Source of the DNA: Vespa crabro
Lineage: Eukaryota; Arthropoda; Insecta; Hymenoptera; Vespidae
Length of the DNA stretch: 64,000 nt
Reading direction: 5' to 3'
Assembly: GCF_910589235.1 (NCBI RefSeq)
Contig: NC_060965.1
Coordinates: 4,536,401-4,600,400 of the forward strand
Shown: piece by piece, positions 38,879-52,595 of the stretch
How the letters are laid out: the number at the start of each line of letters is the position of its first letter
How positions within the stretch are numbered: position 1 is the first letter of the stretch
Position numbers and translations under genes: made by a program
Notes under the pieces: generated by a model
The model's database searches: none
The model's input: only the letters and a program-made list of their open reading frames with translations
Told to the model about the DNA's origin: nothing

Positions 38879-39105
38879 ATAATTCCCAAAAGTCCACAAA
38901 CGAATTTAATGAGTCAGCCATAGTCGATTATGATTATATGGATGGCACGATCGCCCTCATCGTCCTTGCTATTTCTCTCTATCTTGAACAGAACGTTGTC
39001 TCCCTTCTAGCAATGTCCCTTTCTTCATGCCACACAGGGATAAGCTTCGAGACATAGGGGTTGGTCGCGCACGCTTAGAATATTGTGGGGGTGGCCAACA
39101 AGGGT

Positions 39106-39164
<59 letters not shown>

Positions 39165-41073
39165 TAGATAGAGGACGAACCCCATGAATCATCCGACATG
39201 AAATCAATACGAAAGCGGTAACCGTCGGTAACACTTTGGACAACGTTGCAATTCACCACGAATCATGGCCTGGCTAAACCATGATGAAAATGGTTTCAAT
39301 GGGGGAAAGATTTTTGATTGAAACATTTCTCTTTTCTCTTTTATTTTTTTTTTGTTTCTTTATCTTTTCTATTCTCTTTTTTTTTTTTCTTTTCGTTTTC
39401 CTTTTTCCTTCTTATTTTCCAACGAAAGATTTTAATTGCATTGATCGATTAAATATATTCAATGTTCGTTTTATTTTTGTTTTGTTATTTTATTTAGAAA
39501 ATCATATATATGTATATGTATATGTATATGTATATATATATTACAAAGATAAGATGGTTTTCTCTTTAATTATAATAGGCACGATATTCGTAGAAATTAA
39601 CAATACTTTAACTGTTTACTTTCTAGTTACAAAAGAAATATTTTTTTAGATATCTTATACAAGAAATACATAAGAAGAAATACTTGCTTACTAATTATTA
39701 TTTAATGTCTATATATATATATATGGGCTGGACTTAGTACAAGTGTATGATAGAATTGTTTCGGAACATAGATAACCAAAAAAAAAAAAAAAATACATTA
39801 TATTTGGAATTCAATGAAATTTGGACTTTCCAAAAATATTTTAATGCGATATGATAATTCCTAATTATATTAGAACCATAATCTTCTATTCGATTATATT
39901 TTGTTTCTACATCTTTTGTATGTCGATATTAATTCCAAAGAATATGATTCATATCTTATTTTTCTATGAAAATTTTAGTATTATTACCGATATCATCATT
40001 TACACATACACACAAATCTTTTCTCATGTGAAATACAATAGAATATCTAAAGTAAAATAAGTATATTTAAGAAAGAAAGCGAGAAAAATATCAAAGTATT
40101 TAAATAGTGAGTTCTCTCACAGAGTCATACCAATACAACACACACACACACATACACAGCTATATATATATATATAAAGGGGGCTTATTCCTTGAATGTT
40201 TTTTCGTATGGTCGTGTCGTTTATTGCTTTTTGAAAGGTCCCGAAGGATAAAGTAAACCCTTCGATGAGTCTTCTCGAGTATCTTCCTTTTTTATTACCT
40301 CCAGAACTCAAGAGAAAAGCATGAATCGAATACTCCTCATAGTAAATTCACGTCAGGATAAAACTTTCTCCTTCCTTCTTCTTCATCTTCTCCTCCTTTC
40401 TTCTTCTTCATCTTTTCCTCCTTCCTTCTTCATCTTCTCCTCCTTCCTTCTTCTTCATCTTCTCCTCCTTCCTCTTTCTGTTTCTTTTCTTCCTCTTCCT
40501 CTTTCTTTCTCTCTCTTCTTCTTCTTCTCCTTTTTCTTCATCTTCATCTTCATCTTCTTCTTCTTCTTCTTTATCTTTTTCTTCCTTGGACAAGTCGATA
40601 TACACGAAGAGAGGATAATTAGTATCAAGCTCGATTATGATGTGGCGATTAAGAGATGATCATAAGATAGTCACGATTCGAGGAGCAGAGGGAAATCGTT
40701 CGAACACGAGTCGAGGAAACAACCATTTAAAAAGCTATTTTCGTGCTTCAACGAACAGATTTTTTTCTCTTCTCTTCTTTCTTTTCCTTTTTTTTAACCT
40801 TCTACTCCTCCACCCATCTCCCTTCTATCACACATTTCTCATCGATAATCGTTCAATCATTAATCTTGAAAGCACTTTTTGTTGTTATCGATAGGGGTAT
40901 ATTATTAGATTTATTCGAAAATTTCTCTCCCGTTCTCTTTAATGTTCCTACTTTAGAATAATTTTATGCTCAATTGACAAACATGTTTTTCATCGTTATT
41001 TTTTATGTTTGTATAAAAAAATTCAATTGTATAAAAACAATAATAATAATAAGTAATTAAATAAGTGAGAAAA

Positions 41074-41114
<41 letters not shown>

Positions 41115-41691
41115 TGAAATTTTTTTAATAAAAATTAACAAAAAGATGAAACTATGTAAATAGAAAGTAAATGACGTTGATGAAAGAAATGAAGAAGAAA
41201 AATAAAATAAAATATCTGACAAAAAAAAAAGAAAAAAAAAGAAAAAAAAGAAAAAGGAAAAGGAAAAATTTTTAACAGAACAAAAAATGAAAGAAGTTAT
41301 TATCAATGAAAGTAATATGAGAAGTTATTATCAATGAAAATAAGAAAAATTGTATGAAAACGTTTCGTTTGTAAAAGTAACAATGAAGATAAATAAATAT
41401 AAATATAAATATAAAACATCAAATCAAATTAATAACACTGTCTGTTCTATTCCATTCTGATTGATATTAAAAAAAAAAAAAAAAAAAAAAAAATTATTTT
41501 TGTTTTCCTGTTAAGTAAAAGCGATAATTGTCACTTTCGTTTTTCTTTATTTTTTTTTTCTTTTTCTTTTATTTGTTTTTTTTTTTTTTTTTTTTTTTTT
41601 CCATACCGATGCGGTGTACAATTGTAAAGAGTTAGAAGACGACGCGCATCGAAATACGAATCAGACTATACGACATCTTTTCTATTGTTCC
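38879..41691. other. Unique block, then simple repeats up to the gap
   Basis: The unique sequence at 38879-39290 is interrupted by (GA)n at 39105-39160 and carries the tandem CGGTAAC/CGGTAAC pair near 39220-39233. Later come a polypyrimidine CTT/CTTCAT tract at 40364-40585, (TA)n at 41079-41110, poly(A) at 41469-41491 and T runs at 41550-41600. No gene recognised. Confidence 0.6.
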
Positions 41692-41891
41692 NNNNNNNNN
41701 NNNNNNNNNNNNNNNNNNNNNNNNNNNNNNNNNNNNNNNNNNNNNNNNNNNNNNNNNNNNNNNNNNNNNNNNNNNNNNNNNNNNNNNNNNNNNNNNNNNN
41801 NNNNNNNNNNNNNNNNNNNNNNNNNNNNNNNNNNNNNNNNNNNNNNNNNNNNNNNNNNNNNNNNNNNNNNNNNNNNNNNNNNNNNNNNNNN
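41692..41891. other. Assembly gap (200 N)
   Basis: Exactly 200 unknown bases, flanked by T-rich sequence on the left and (CT)n on the right. The round number suggests an arbitrary gap size. The true missing length is unknown. Confidence 0.95.
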
Positions 41892-41894
41892 CTT

Positions 41895-41950
<56 letters not shown>

Positions 41951-42952
41951 ATTCATACTTTTTGTTATATATATATACAATGATTTTCTGTTCGTTAAAC
42001 ACGTCGTACCATTTACGTTATTAATTTTTTTTAATTGAAATGATCTTCTCAGTATTGTTTAATTGTCTCACGTTCCAGAGGAACATTATTTATAACTTCC
42101 CCGAGGTTATTCTCATTATCTAATAATCTAATTTATTTATTCATACAAAACAATGATTTTGTTTTTGAATATATCGAACGGATTTGTTTATTTAATTTTT
42201 TTCATTCGCAATCTATCGATGAAGTATGTCAAAGTAATAGATAATACGAGTACGAAGAAGCGACAAGATCGATCGGATCGATCGATCGATCCGACGAGTC
42301 TTCTTCGATAAATTTGATCCATCGATTCTAGTTAGTGATATTTTTAACCGATCAATGTCCATTTACAATAAATAACGATCGATGTATATTGTGTCGATCA
42401 TTATCATTCTTAAGTTCAATAACATCGATCCACGTGTAATAGAAACGTAAAGGGAAAAAGATGAAGGAGGAAAAAAGAAAAAGAAATAAAAAAAAAAAAA
42501 AAAAGGGAGAATATATAAAAGAGAGAGAGAAAGGGAGATCAAAGAAATCGGTGCTAGATCATCGTACGTTTTATTCTTTTCCTTCTTCGTCGTATTCGTA
42601 TTCTCTTCTTCTTCGTTTCTCACGTTCCATCGCGACTCACGCACGTGCCTCGCATGAAAGAGAAGCGCAAAGAATTTCGTTTGGATGCTCGTTGCACAAG
42701 ACTAATCGTTTCTCCTTGCACTTTCGAATGAATCTCCCGTTAATAACTATACGTCACGTGGTTATTTCGAAATTATCGTAATTTTTAAAGAAAGAAGAAG
42801 AAGAAAAAAAAAAAGTAAGATAAGAAAAGAAAAGTCCGTGTGAAAATTAATTAATAAAAATTAATTGCGAGTTGCATCAACGGCTAGATGAAGATTAATT
42901 GTTAATTATTAAATTAATTTTTAACCATTTTTCGTTCTTACGTGCACGTCAT

Positions 42953-42992
<40 letters not shown>

Positions 42993-44360
42993 TTAGTAAA
43001 ATTAGCGAGTTATTTATTTTGTAATATTATTCTTTTTTTTTTTTATTGATAGTGATTTATCAATTAATTTTATCGATTTTATTATATGATTCATACGATA
43101 TATTTTATTTATTTATTTATTTATTTATTTAGATTATAATTTATTATAATTTAAATTTTTTTCCAAAAAATCAATAGAACAATAGAACTTTTATGTTTAT
43201 CTTATTTTGCCGTTAATTTGTTTTCTTATATAAAAATATAAGAATCGTTGTTCGTTCTGATGAACTAAAAAAAAAAAAAAAAAGACAAAAAAAATGAACA
43301 AGTTCACGAACAAGTATAATTTATATCGCGTAAGATCGTATATAATTCCGCACCATAGAGAGACATCATTATTTGTTTCGTATCTTAGAAATCGTAAATA
43401 TTATATAGTTAGAAAGTAAAGTAAGGAAAGTTTTACGAACTCTTAGACGTTCGCTTTTAAAATAATAGTTTTCTTCTGTTCGTTTAAAGATTTTAAGATC
43501 GTATTGATCGACCTCATTGTTCGTTTCTTAGAAATTCTTTTTTTCTTTTTCCATTTCCTTTGATAAAAATATCAAGAGTTAGTTATATCTTAATCCTCTA
43601 TTGAAAATAAAATACGATATGTCTTTCTCTTTTAAAAGTATTATCTCTTCTTCTTCTTTTTTCTTTTTTTCTTTTTTTTTTTTTTTTTCTATAAGATCTA
43701 ATCTTATTCGAAAATTAATATTTGTTAAATATAAAAAAAGTTACAGTAGTAATTATATATATGTAAAATAATGTAAATCCATATGTAAGTCATACAACTA
43801 ACGTGCATATAGTATAAGTTATATCAATATAATTATATTATATTAAATTACACGTAAAACATGATATATTTTTAGAAGAAAAAAAAACAACAACAACAAT
43901 AATAATAATAATAAATTAAACGAGAGCGTTAAGCTCTCTCTATTATCTCGTTCTAAAACTTTGTTATCTAGTATCGACCAACTTACAACAACAAAAAACA
44001 AAACTCTTCTTTTTTTTTCCGAAAAAGTAAACAAATAAATATATAAATCAGCACATAGGTTAGCGAAAATTCACGGTAAAGTGGATTCGCAGTTTCCTAT
44101 GCTCCGTAAGTCGATGCATTGAGTGCAACGAGCGTGAATGTGTGCGAACATTCAAAAAGTGTACTACCATATATTTGATAGAGAGAAAGAGAAAGAGAAA
44201 GAGAGAAAAAGAGAAAAAGAGAGAGAACCATAGAACATCCTTTTGCCCTCTCTCGTCAACGAAAATAATTTCGGGCGCCAGCCGTCCACAGTTCCGACGG
44301 ATGCGAGAGGGTTTATAGTTGTATGTTTGTGCCTTCCTACTGATGAACTTTTATTCGGAA
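41892..44360. other. Intron segment with a palindromic hairpin
   Basis: (CT)n at 41900-41944, a hairpin centred on CGGATCGATCGATCGATCCG (42253-42307), a unique CpG-containing block at 42590-42780, poly(T) at 42957-42990 and (TTTA)n at 43112-43131. No gene recognised. Confidence 0.6.
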
Positions 44361-44410
44361 GTAGCAAGTTTAAACATATTAAAATGGCGGCTCTCGTACG
44401 TCGTTGCCGG

Positions 44411-44441
<31 letters not shown>

Positions 44442-44700
44442 GTCAATATATATATCTTTCTTTTTCTCTCTTATATCTACCATATAATTCGTCGTCGTAC
44501 ATTTTATAAGCCTGACCGGAACCGGCGAACGGATAATACGATATTGGACGTTATTACTGCTTTGAAGTTCCGTGGGCTTTCGTTTCTCTCATAGGGTACA
44601 CGACGGCCAAAATTTAAAGACCGGAAAAGAAAGATGGCCGACATCTTCCTGTTCGACATCTCTTATATACGTATTACATCTAAGTAACATTACGAGTCGT
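44361..44700. promoter_or_regulatory. CpG-richer island with two ATGGCG/ATGGCC motifs
   Basis: Contains AAAATGGCGGC (44381-44391), GACCGGAACCGGCG (about 44515) and AAGATGGCCG (44631-44640), with a short (CT)n between them. These resemble YY1/Pho and ETS sites. The island could be an enhancer or an unmarked promoter. No consensus donor was seen nearby apart from TCC/gtaagt at 44105, which lies before the island. Confidence 0.3.
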
Positions 44701-46550
44701 TTATTTTTGTGGAGAAAAATCCAACGATTTTCTTTTCTTTCTCTTTAAAAAAAAAATACTTTTATTTATTTTTCTTTTTTTCTTAAAAAAAAAATATATA
44801 TATATATATATATTTGTTGCTTGAACGATTTAATGGATTAATTGGAGAACAAAAGATATAAAAATTTACAATGTTTTATATGTATATATATACATATGTA
44901 TGTATATGTATGTGTATGTGTATATATACGATTATAGATTCCCGATATATACTACATCGGTGCACAAGCATACTTCGTTTCCAATGACTAAGGTGGAGCT
45001 TCCGTTTCCGGTAATGAACGTGCCGTATAAGAGAATCTGCCCTGTCTATTATAATACTAGTTATATTTTCTACATGTTCATTAACTCATTGTTACTCATT
45101 TTTTCATCTAATGGAAAAAGAAAAGAGAATCTTCGTTTTCTATTTGAAATTATAGAAGATATATATGATCTGTATTAAAAGGTCGGTATTATTTTCTATT
45201 CTAATTATGTTGTTCGAAATGTGAAACGGGGTGCCGATATGATTTCTTCCTGAGATTTATCGTAATTATGTTTTTCCTAACATTTTCTTTTTTCTTTTTT
45301 TCTTTTTTTCTTTTTTTCCTTTTCTTTTTTATTCCATTTTATGTAATAATAATATCAGAGCGAACTGATACATAAATTATGTCACTAAAATTTTCATTTA
45401 TTTTATCTAAATAAATATTAATATTTTCTCTTGAAAATTTTGAGATTAGTCATTTACTCATACTATTGCATGAGCCAATCAAAATATTATAATATTGTCG
45501 TTTATTTAGATAAATAATTGTTATTATATTTAGATATAAATAAACAAAAATTGAAATATTACTTATCGATCAATCCAATAACTATATATCATTGATTTTA
45601 ATATCTTATATAATATATTATATAATATATTAAACATTGAAAATAATTTTTTACGAATCAATTCAATATTATATCACTTATCTTTTATAATATTTAATTA
45701 TTATTTGTTTAATTGATTACAAAATTATGACATGTAATTAATCGACATAACAAATACGATATCGTTATCGATCATTTCTTATAAATGATCCTCCCCCTTT
45801 TCTCATTCCTCACCTCTCTCTCCGCCCCCCTCCCGCCCTTTTCCCAACCATAGCTTCTCTCTATCGAAAGAAAACGAACTTAAAATGCACTCACGAACAT
45901 GGAGTGCACAAACAGATAGATTCATTTCCGGTACGTATGACAAATCTGCGAAAGTGATCCAATTCAAAACAAGATAATATTGTTCGCGATAGGGCTTATA
46001 AATTCCAAATGGATTACACATTCGAAATTCTTTTATTCGTGTATAACATTGATGTGCGTATACATGAATATACATACATATACATATACATATACATATA
46101 TATGTATGTCAGTCAGATGAGAGAGTCGATATCTAGAGATATAAATATTCGTTGATTTCATTCTTTAATTCGATTACAAAGAGTATCATTCAATGGAATC
46201 GATATGTTTGTTGCAATGTGAATTTTCAAACGATGCGTTGGCTACCACGAATGCTCTCTCTCTTTCCCTCTTTCTCTTTCTCTTTCTCTTTCTCTTTCTC
46301 TCTATCGAAAGATAAAGTTCTTACCGATATATACGATCCCTGTATTATAGTCTTCTTATAACTTCTACTTTGATGTCTATCGATATATAATACCGAGCAT
46401 GGATTACGATCTATATATCGGGTACACCTGAACTTATTTTACTATAAATGGATATATATATAAGAATAGAATGGATTTGATTTGAGAATGCTAATGTTTT
46501 TCAATCTATATACAGTTTTATTTATCGTGGCTTTTCTATACTATGAATAA

Positions 46551-46597
<47 letters not shown>

Positions 46598-47919
46598 CTT
46601 ATAATGTGTATATAACTATTTTTTTTTCTTTTCTTAAGGAAAAAAAAAGAATAAGAAAAATAAAAAGTAAGCTAAAATAATACAGCTAAAAAATAGTGTG
46701 ACATTTTGACGAAATTTGAAAAGTTATTTGACGCATGTATAAAATTTAGAAGAAATGAGATAATAGTAACGATAATAAACACAATTTTTTTTCTTTTTTC
46801 TTTTTTTTTTTTTTTATCTGATCCCTTTTTAGTTCAAACAATTTTATGAATAATATTTGTAAGATGAAGCGGGACGAAACAAGTACAGAAATATTTATAA
46901 AAAAAAAAAAAAAAAAACCAATTGCATGTGCACGTACACGTGCATTCTGTAAGATGTATTTGCAAAAAAGAAAAAAAATTCGAGGGACATTACGAAAATT
47001 CGTAGTGAAAGTTATTATTTATTGGATTTAGAAAGAGAAAAAAAAATATATATATATATATATATATTCTAATATTTCTTATAGACACGTTGTAATGTAT
47101 TTTTCACACCGGAAGTTATCGAAGGTTATATACTTCGAAGGATACGAACGAACCAAGACGAGGAGACAATCTCTCCTTTCGCCTTTGCCCGCTCCGATGT
47201 GTAGTGACTAATGCGAGAGAACCGACCGCGACCGCGAACGAGAGGAATGCACCGAAGTTAGGTAACATCTCGCACGCTTCGAATTTCTTTACTATGGTGT
47301 CTCATCTCTCTTTCTCTATCCTTCGTCCCTTTTACTTTCCCCCCCTCTCTCTCTCTCTCTCTATCTCTCTTCGCTTTTTTTTTGGACTTTTTAAGTAACC
47401 CTCCAACATTCCATCGACAATATTTCTTTTTGCAAATAAATAAGAGATTACGAAACAATGACAATTTAAATTTTTTGTTAACTCTAATTATGTTAAATAA
47501 AAAAAAAAGATCAGTTTTGTTCATTAAAAAAAAAAAGAAAAAAAAAAAAAGAAAAAAAAAATAATAATAACACTCATTAGTTAAAAAGATTGGATTCTCA
47601 TCGTTTCCCTTCGTCCTGTTCGAAGAAAATATATTAAAGATTAAGCATTGGTAGTTTCTTACGATGGAATATTAGTAAAAACTTCATCGAAGAAATTGAT
47701 AATAATAAAATGAAAAAAGGAAAAAACGAAGGAAAATAATAATGAGGTTATTAGTGACACACCGTACTCGAAGTATACGGCCCTGAGAGGCGTCTCTCTT
47801 CCCCCCCCACTCTCTATCCCTCGCTCTCGCCCTCGCGGATACCTCATTCTTTCTCCATCCGTGGAGCGACGCATATGTCTCTCGATAACCGCTTTTTTAT
47901 CCTTCTTTTTCACTTATAA

Positions 47920-47978
<59 letters not shown>

Positions 47979-48280
47979 TGAGAATGAGAGTATTAAACAA
48001 ATCGATCTACGTAAAATAAAAAATGATTTGAATATATTTCATCAATTAAAACGTGTACATGATTTATTGAGGAGACTAAAGTAAAGAGGAGGAAAAAAAA
48101 CGAACAAATTAAAAGGAAAAAGACGAAACACTTCTCTTCGTAAAAAGTTTCGCAGAAAAAAAAAAAAAGAAAAAAAAAACGCGAGGAAAAATGAAAACGC
48201 AAAATAAAATGCGAGGAGAAACAAAAACAGAGATAAATAGATAAAAGGTGATAGTACGGTGACACGAAACGAAATACGAA
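44701..48280. other. Intron segment with microsatellites
   Basis: (TA)n near 44792-44812 and 46555-46593, a C-rich patch at 45825-45845 (a quadruplex motif on the minus strand), a CpG-containing block with ACCGGAAG at about 47107 extending to 47270, poly(A) near 47525-47560 and (GA)n at 47921-47978. No gene recognised. Confidence 0.6.
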
Positions 48281-48640
48281 AGTGCAGTAAGTGAACGAAC
48301 GACGTACATGCAACGCACCGCACAGCGCCGTACTGCACCGCACCGCACCGCACCATACCACACCACACCGCACCGTCGAGTTCGCTAGACGAACAGACCT
48401 AGGGACGCCGGCCGCTCCTTCCCTTTCCCCTCTCCCTTTATCTCCTATATCCCCACTACTTTACTCCTCTCTATCCCCACTCCTTTACTCCTCTCTATCC
48501 CCACCAATCTTCAGCGGCCTTTTCACTAGTCCACCTCGGTAGTCGGTCGCGCGTTACCGAGTAGAGTGGATGAGTTCGCGAACGCGCTCCCGCTAAGAAG
48601 GCCAAGTTTTTTTCTCATACCGTGAGAATCCGCACACGTT
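48281..48640. promoter_or_regulatory. CpG-rich island, candidate internal promoter
   Basis: Among the most GC/CpG-rich stretches of the window. It includes CACCG/CCGCA pentamers (about 48310-48375), GGACGCCGGCCGCTCC (about 48402), a 24-base tandem duplicate (48448-48471 and 48472-48495, one mismatch, plus a partial third copy) and GTCGGTCGCGCGTTACCGAG near 48541. It lies about 540 bases upstream of the consensus donor at 49177, so it may drive leader exon B. Confidence 0.4.
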
Positions 48641-48860
48641 TACGATTTCTTTTTTTAACTTTCTTTGTATATTAATAATTTACACGCATAAAGTTATACG
48701 TATATAAGAATATATATATATATACACATACTTGCATACATACATAATTGCATATATATATATGTATATGTATATATATGTATATGGATATATAATTATT
48801 GTGGGAAATAATATCGTCGAGTTTTAGTAACGAAAAGTCGACGCCCCGTGTCTTCTACTT

Positions 48861-48883
48861 CATCATTATCATCATCATCATCG

Positions 48884-48915
<32 letters not shown>

Positions 48916-48920
48916 GTCGT
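48861..48920. repeat. (ATC)n/(GTC)n trinucleotide repeat
   Basis: CAT/ATC units pass into about 15 GTC units. It lies within the region that would be transcribed as leader exon B if that transcript starts upstream. Confidence 0.9.
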
Positions 48921-49010
48921 TTCGATCATCGATACGTTACAATTTCATTTTTGCGACGTTCACGTCGTAGTGAAAACAAAACAAAAAAAATTAACCACAA
49001 AATAACTTTG

Positions 49011-49177
49011 GAGTTCGTGCTGATTCAGTGTATAGCGTTCGTTTTTTTTGGAGGAGAGGAAAGGAAAGAAAAGAAAAGAAAAAATAAATCGTTCTCTTCC
49101 TTCGAAGATTCTTAAGTCTTATTAAGGACCTTCAAATTTGGGAGAAGTCATTTTAAGTACGATCAACGATTTTCGAG
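49011..49177 (+). other. Candidate alternative leader exon B of the Akap200-like gene (left edge unknown)
   Basis: Ends in TTTCGAG/gtaagt at 49177/49178, a perfect donor, downstream of a CpG island. Joined to the acceptor at 60807/60808 the frame has a TAA at 49123-49125 and no later ATG, so this exon would be non-coding and use the same start codon as leader A. The transcription start is not determined, and the listed left edge is only a lower bound near a TTCAGTGT sequence. Confidence 0.35.
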
Positions 49178-49963
49178 GTAAGTAAAAAAAAAAGAAAGGA
49201 ATTGAGTTTGGTTTGAGGTGTTACGTCAGAAAAATTATTCAGCTTACGTTCCTAGTTTTTTCTTTTTTACTTTTTAATTTTTTTTTTTTTTTTTTTTTTA
49301 ATTTTTTTTTTCTTTTTTCTTCCTTAGGAGTGATAATGTACTCGTATTAGAAATGGGTTTTCTTTTTTTTCTTTTGTATGTGTGTGTGTTTTTTTTCTTT
49401 CTTTCCTTTTTTTTTCGAATAAAAATTTTAAAGTTCAGCGATCTCGACGAGCAAGACGGTGCACCTCGCGCCATTTTGAAAATGGGTAGCGCAGCGATCG
49501 ATATAGCGGACTGCGCGCGGGACCGCGAGCTTTTTCATCGAGCTCCGGAGCTTACCCTTCTTTCTCTTCTCTTTTTCTAATCGTCTAAAAACGATTCTCC
49601 TTCTCTCTCTTTTTCTCTCCGTCTTTCTCTCCTTTGTCTCCTTTCTTTTCTTTTTTTCTTCCTCTTTTTTCTTTCCTTTCCTCTTCTCTCTTTCCTTTCC
49701 TTTCTTCTTCTCTTTTTTCTTTCCTTTCCTCTTCTCTTTTTTCTTTCCTTTCCTCTTCTCTTTTTTCATTTTTTATTTTTATTTATTTACTTATATATTT
49801 ACTTATTTATTTTTTATTTTTTTTTTTTTAATAATTTTTTTTAACTCCTTCATCGAGATTGATTTTCTTTCGAACGAGATAAGTACGAACGTTTTCTCAT
49901 TGGTCGAAATTTATCCTTCGAAATATGCTCGTTAGGGTGCAAGTCGGTTACGCCATCTTGATT

Positions 49964-50012
<49 letters not shown>

Positions 50013-50516
50013 CTCTCTTTCTTTCTTTTTCCTTTTATGGTATATGGTTCAACCACCACGTTCCCTGGACCTCAACCGTCGTTCGGTCTCATGAAAAAGG
50101 AACTGAAACGGGATTCGTTCGATCACTTTTAAATCGATCGGTCTTTATTTTATTTCTTTTTTCTTTTTTTTTTCTTTTTTCTTTTCTTTTTTCTTTTCTT
50201 TCTTTCTTTCTTTCTTTCTTTCTTTTTAAACGGGTCGATGGGGGAAAGAAAAAGAGAATTAATGTTTGCGGAATATTATCTCGCATTGTGATCATGAGAA
50301 ATGGAAAATGATATAAATAAAATAAATTAAATAATATTTCCCATTCGATCGTAAATATTAAAAAATTCCATTGATAAAATTACAATCGATTATTCCATTA
50401 GAAGAAAAGAAAAGAAAAAAAAATAGCAAGAAAGGAAAGAAAGAAAAAATCTATTTGTTTTTCTTTTTCTTCTTTGTTCCCTTTTCTTCTTTGTTTTTTT
50501 TTCTTCATTCTTTTAC

Positions 50517-50553
<37 letters not shown>

Positions 50554-51019
50554 CGCTATACTCAATTTGTCCTACGAATATTATAATACGATCCATTTAA
50601 AAAGTGAAAATAATTATAAAAGAATAATTAGATGCTCGATACGGAGATGATGTATTAATCCAATCCAAAGAGATGAATGAAAATGTATAACGAAAAATAA
50701 CACAAACCATTTATAGTTTGATATGATGGGGGGTTGTTACCAAGGTAAAGATTATAAATCCATGGTTTGAAATATGCAAACTATCTTTGTGCTTTCGTTC
50801 TGTACCATTCTAAAGAGGGGAAAAAAAATAAAAAAAAAGAAGAAGAAGAAGATGAAGCGGTAGAAGGTTCGGTTGGTTGAACGAGAGCTCATAGCATGGC
50901 TACAGCAAGCTTGCTAACCTTCTGCTTGACTACCTACCTACCCACCCTACCCAGCCTTCTACCTACCAACCTACCAACCTATCTACCAACCTACCTACCT
51001 ACCTACCTACCTATCTTAC

Positions 51020-51078
<59 letters not shown>

Positions 51079-51344
51079 TTTATTTCTTATTTGTTCCGAT
51101 TTTGCATAGCAGTCTTCTCTACCTGCCGTGCATTTAAAAACGTTTGGTCAAGACTTCTACGGAAGCAATTGTTGTGTTCAAGCGAGGAGAAAGCCTTCTC
51201 TGCTCGATGAAAATTCCTTTGCTTGGTCAGACCAACCAACCAACCAACCAAACGATCGACCAACGTTCACAATCTTTTTTCTTTCTTCTCTAATAATTCG
51301 AAAATCTTTTTATCCTCTTTTTTTCTATACTTATTTATTTATAT

Positions 51345-51392
<48 letters not shown>

Positions 51393-51514
51393 CCTTTTTT
51401 TTCCTACCTTTTCAATTGAGAATTGACATTTACGTTGAAAAAAATTTTTCCTTCGGCTTTAAATCGTTTTGAAACAACACTTAAATACGTATATATATCT
51501 CCCCTCTTTCTCTT

Positions 51515-51587
<73 letters not shown>

Positions 51588-52046
51588 TTCTTTTCCAATC
51601 TGAAAGATTTCTATCTACTTCGTTTAGAGAAAACTTTCCATTGTCTTACAATAGGAGAGTGGGATTTCTAGAAATATTCTAGGAAAAAAAAAAAATTTTT
51701 TTTTTTTTACGCTTTCGTCGATACGATTTAAACGTTGAACACATATATTTCAGTGTGTATGCAGTAAAACAATCTACGATTAGATTACCTCCATAAACTT
51801 CCCCACGACGCGGTAATCACGGTTCTTTGAAAATGGTCTATGCTTTGAATTGTTAGGATAGAGATAATCGACGTTCTCGATCTGTTTTTTATTTCCTCGC
51901 AATTGTGACGGAAAGAAATTGTTAAGAAAAAATAAAAAAGAGAGAGAGATATATACGAAAAATGAATCCATCTTGAAATTACATCATACAATTCTATTTT
52001 GTTAAAAAAGAAAAAAAAATCATTTCAAATTTCTTGTTACATTGAG

Positions 52047-52118
<72 letters not shown>

Positions 52119-52508
52119 CGACAATCCAAGAAAACAAAAACAAATAAAAAGAAGATAATAAATCGATAAGATTATCGTTAATCTTCTGTGACGCCATTTA
52201 TTTTCGTGTTAAAATAAATAAAAAGAAAAAAATAAATAAATAAATATATAATACGTATATAATACGAAAGTTATGATAAGGAAAACTATGATTATATCAT
52301 GCATTGAAAAGAAATTTTTTGACGAATAAGAAATAAGATAAAGTAGGCCCCAATACCAGTCCAATCTCTTCTTTTAAGAGAAAAAAAAAACAAAAAGAAA
52401 AGATACAAATATCTTTATATACATACATACCTTAGTCTTCGAAGTTAAGTGACATTATATGGAGGATTAAAAAAAAAAGAAGTGTTCGCCAAACTCGTTC
52501 CACCTTCC

Positions 52509-52539
<31 letters not shown>

Positions 52540-52595
52540 TTTTCTTCTTGTTTTTTTCTTTTATTCTTACTTGATACCGCATGAGCAGGTGAAAA
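49178..52595. other. Intron segment with a second small CpG island
   Basis: The CpG-rich patch 49436-49560 includes GCGCCATTTTG at 49468-49478, and CGCCATCTTG lies at 49951-49960. The rest is pyrimidine tracts (49580-49770), (CT)n at 49968-50010, poly(A) at 50521-50552, (ACCT)n at 50930-51015, (CT)n at 51022-51076, (TA)n at 51349-51390, (CT)n(TA)n at 51520-51585 and a 62-base (CT)n at 52052-52113. No gene recognised. Confidence 0.6.
50930..51076. repeat. (ACCT)n followed by (CT)n
   Basis: Imperfect ACCT/CTAC units with CCAA-type variants (50930-51015) pass into a perfect (CT)n (51022-51076). Confidence 0.9.
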
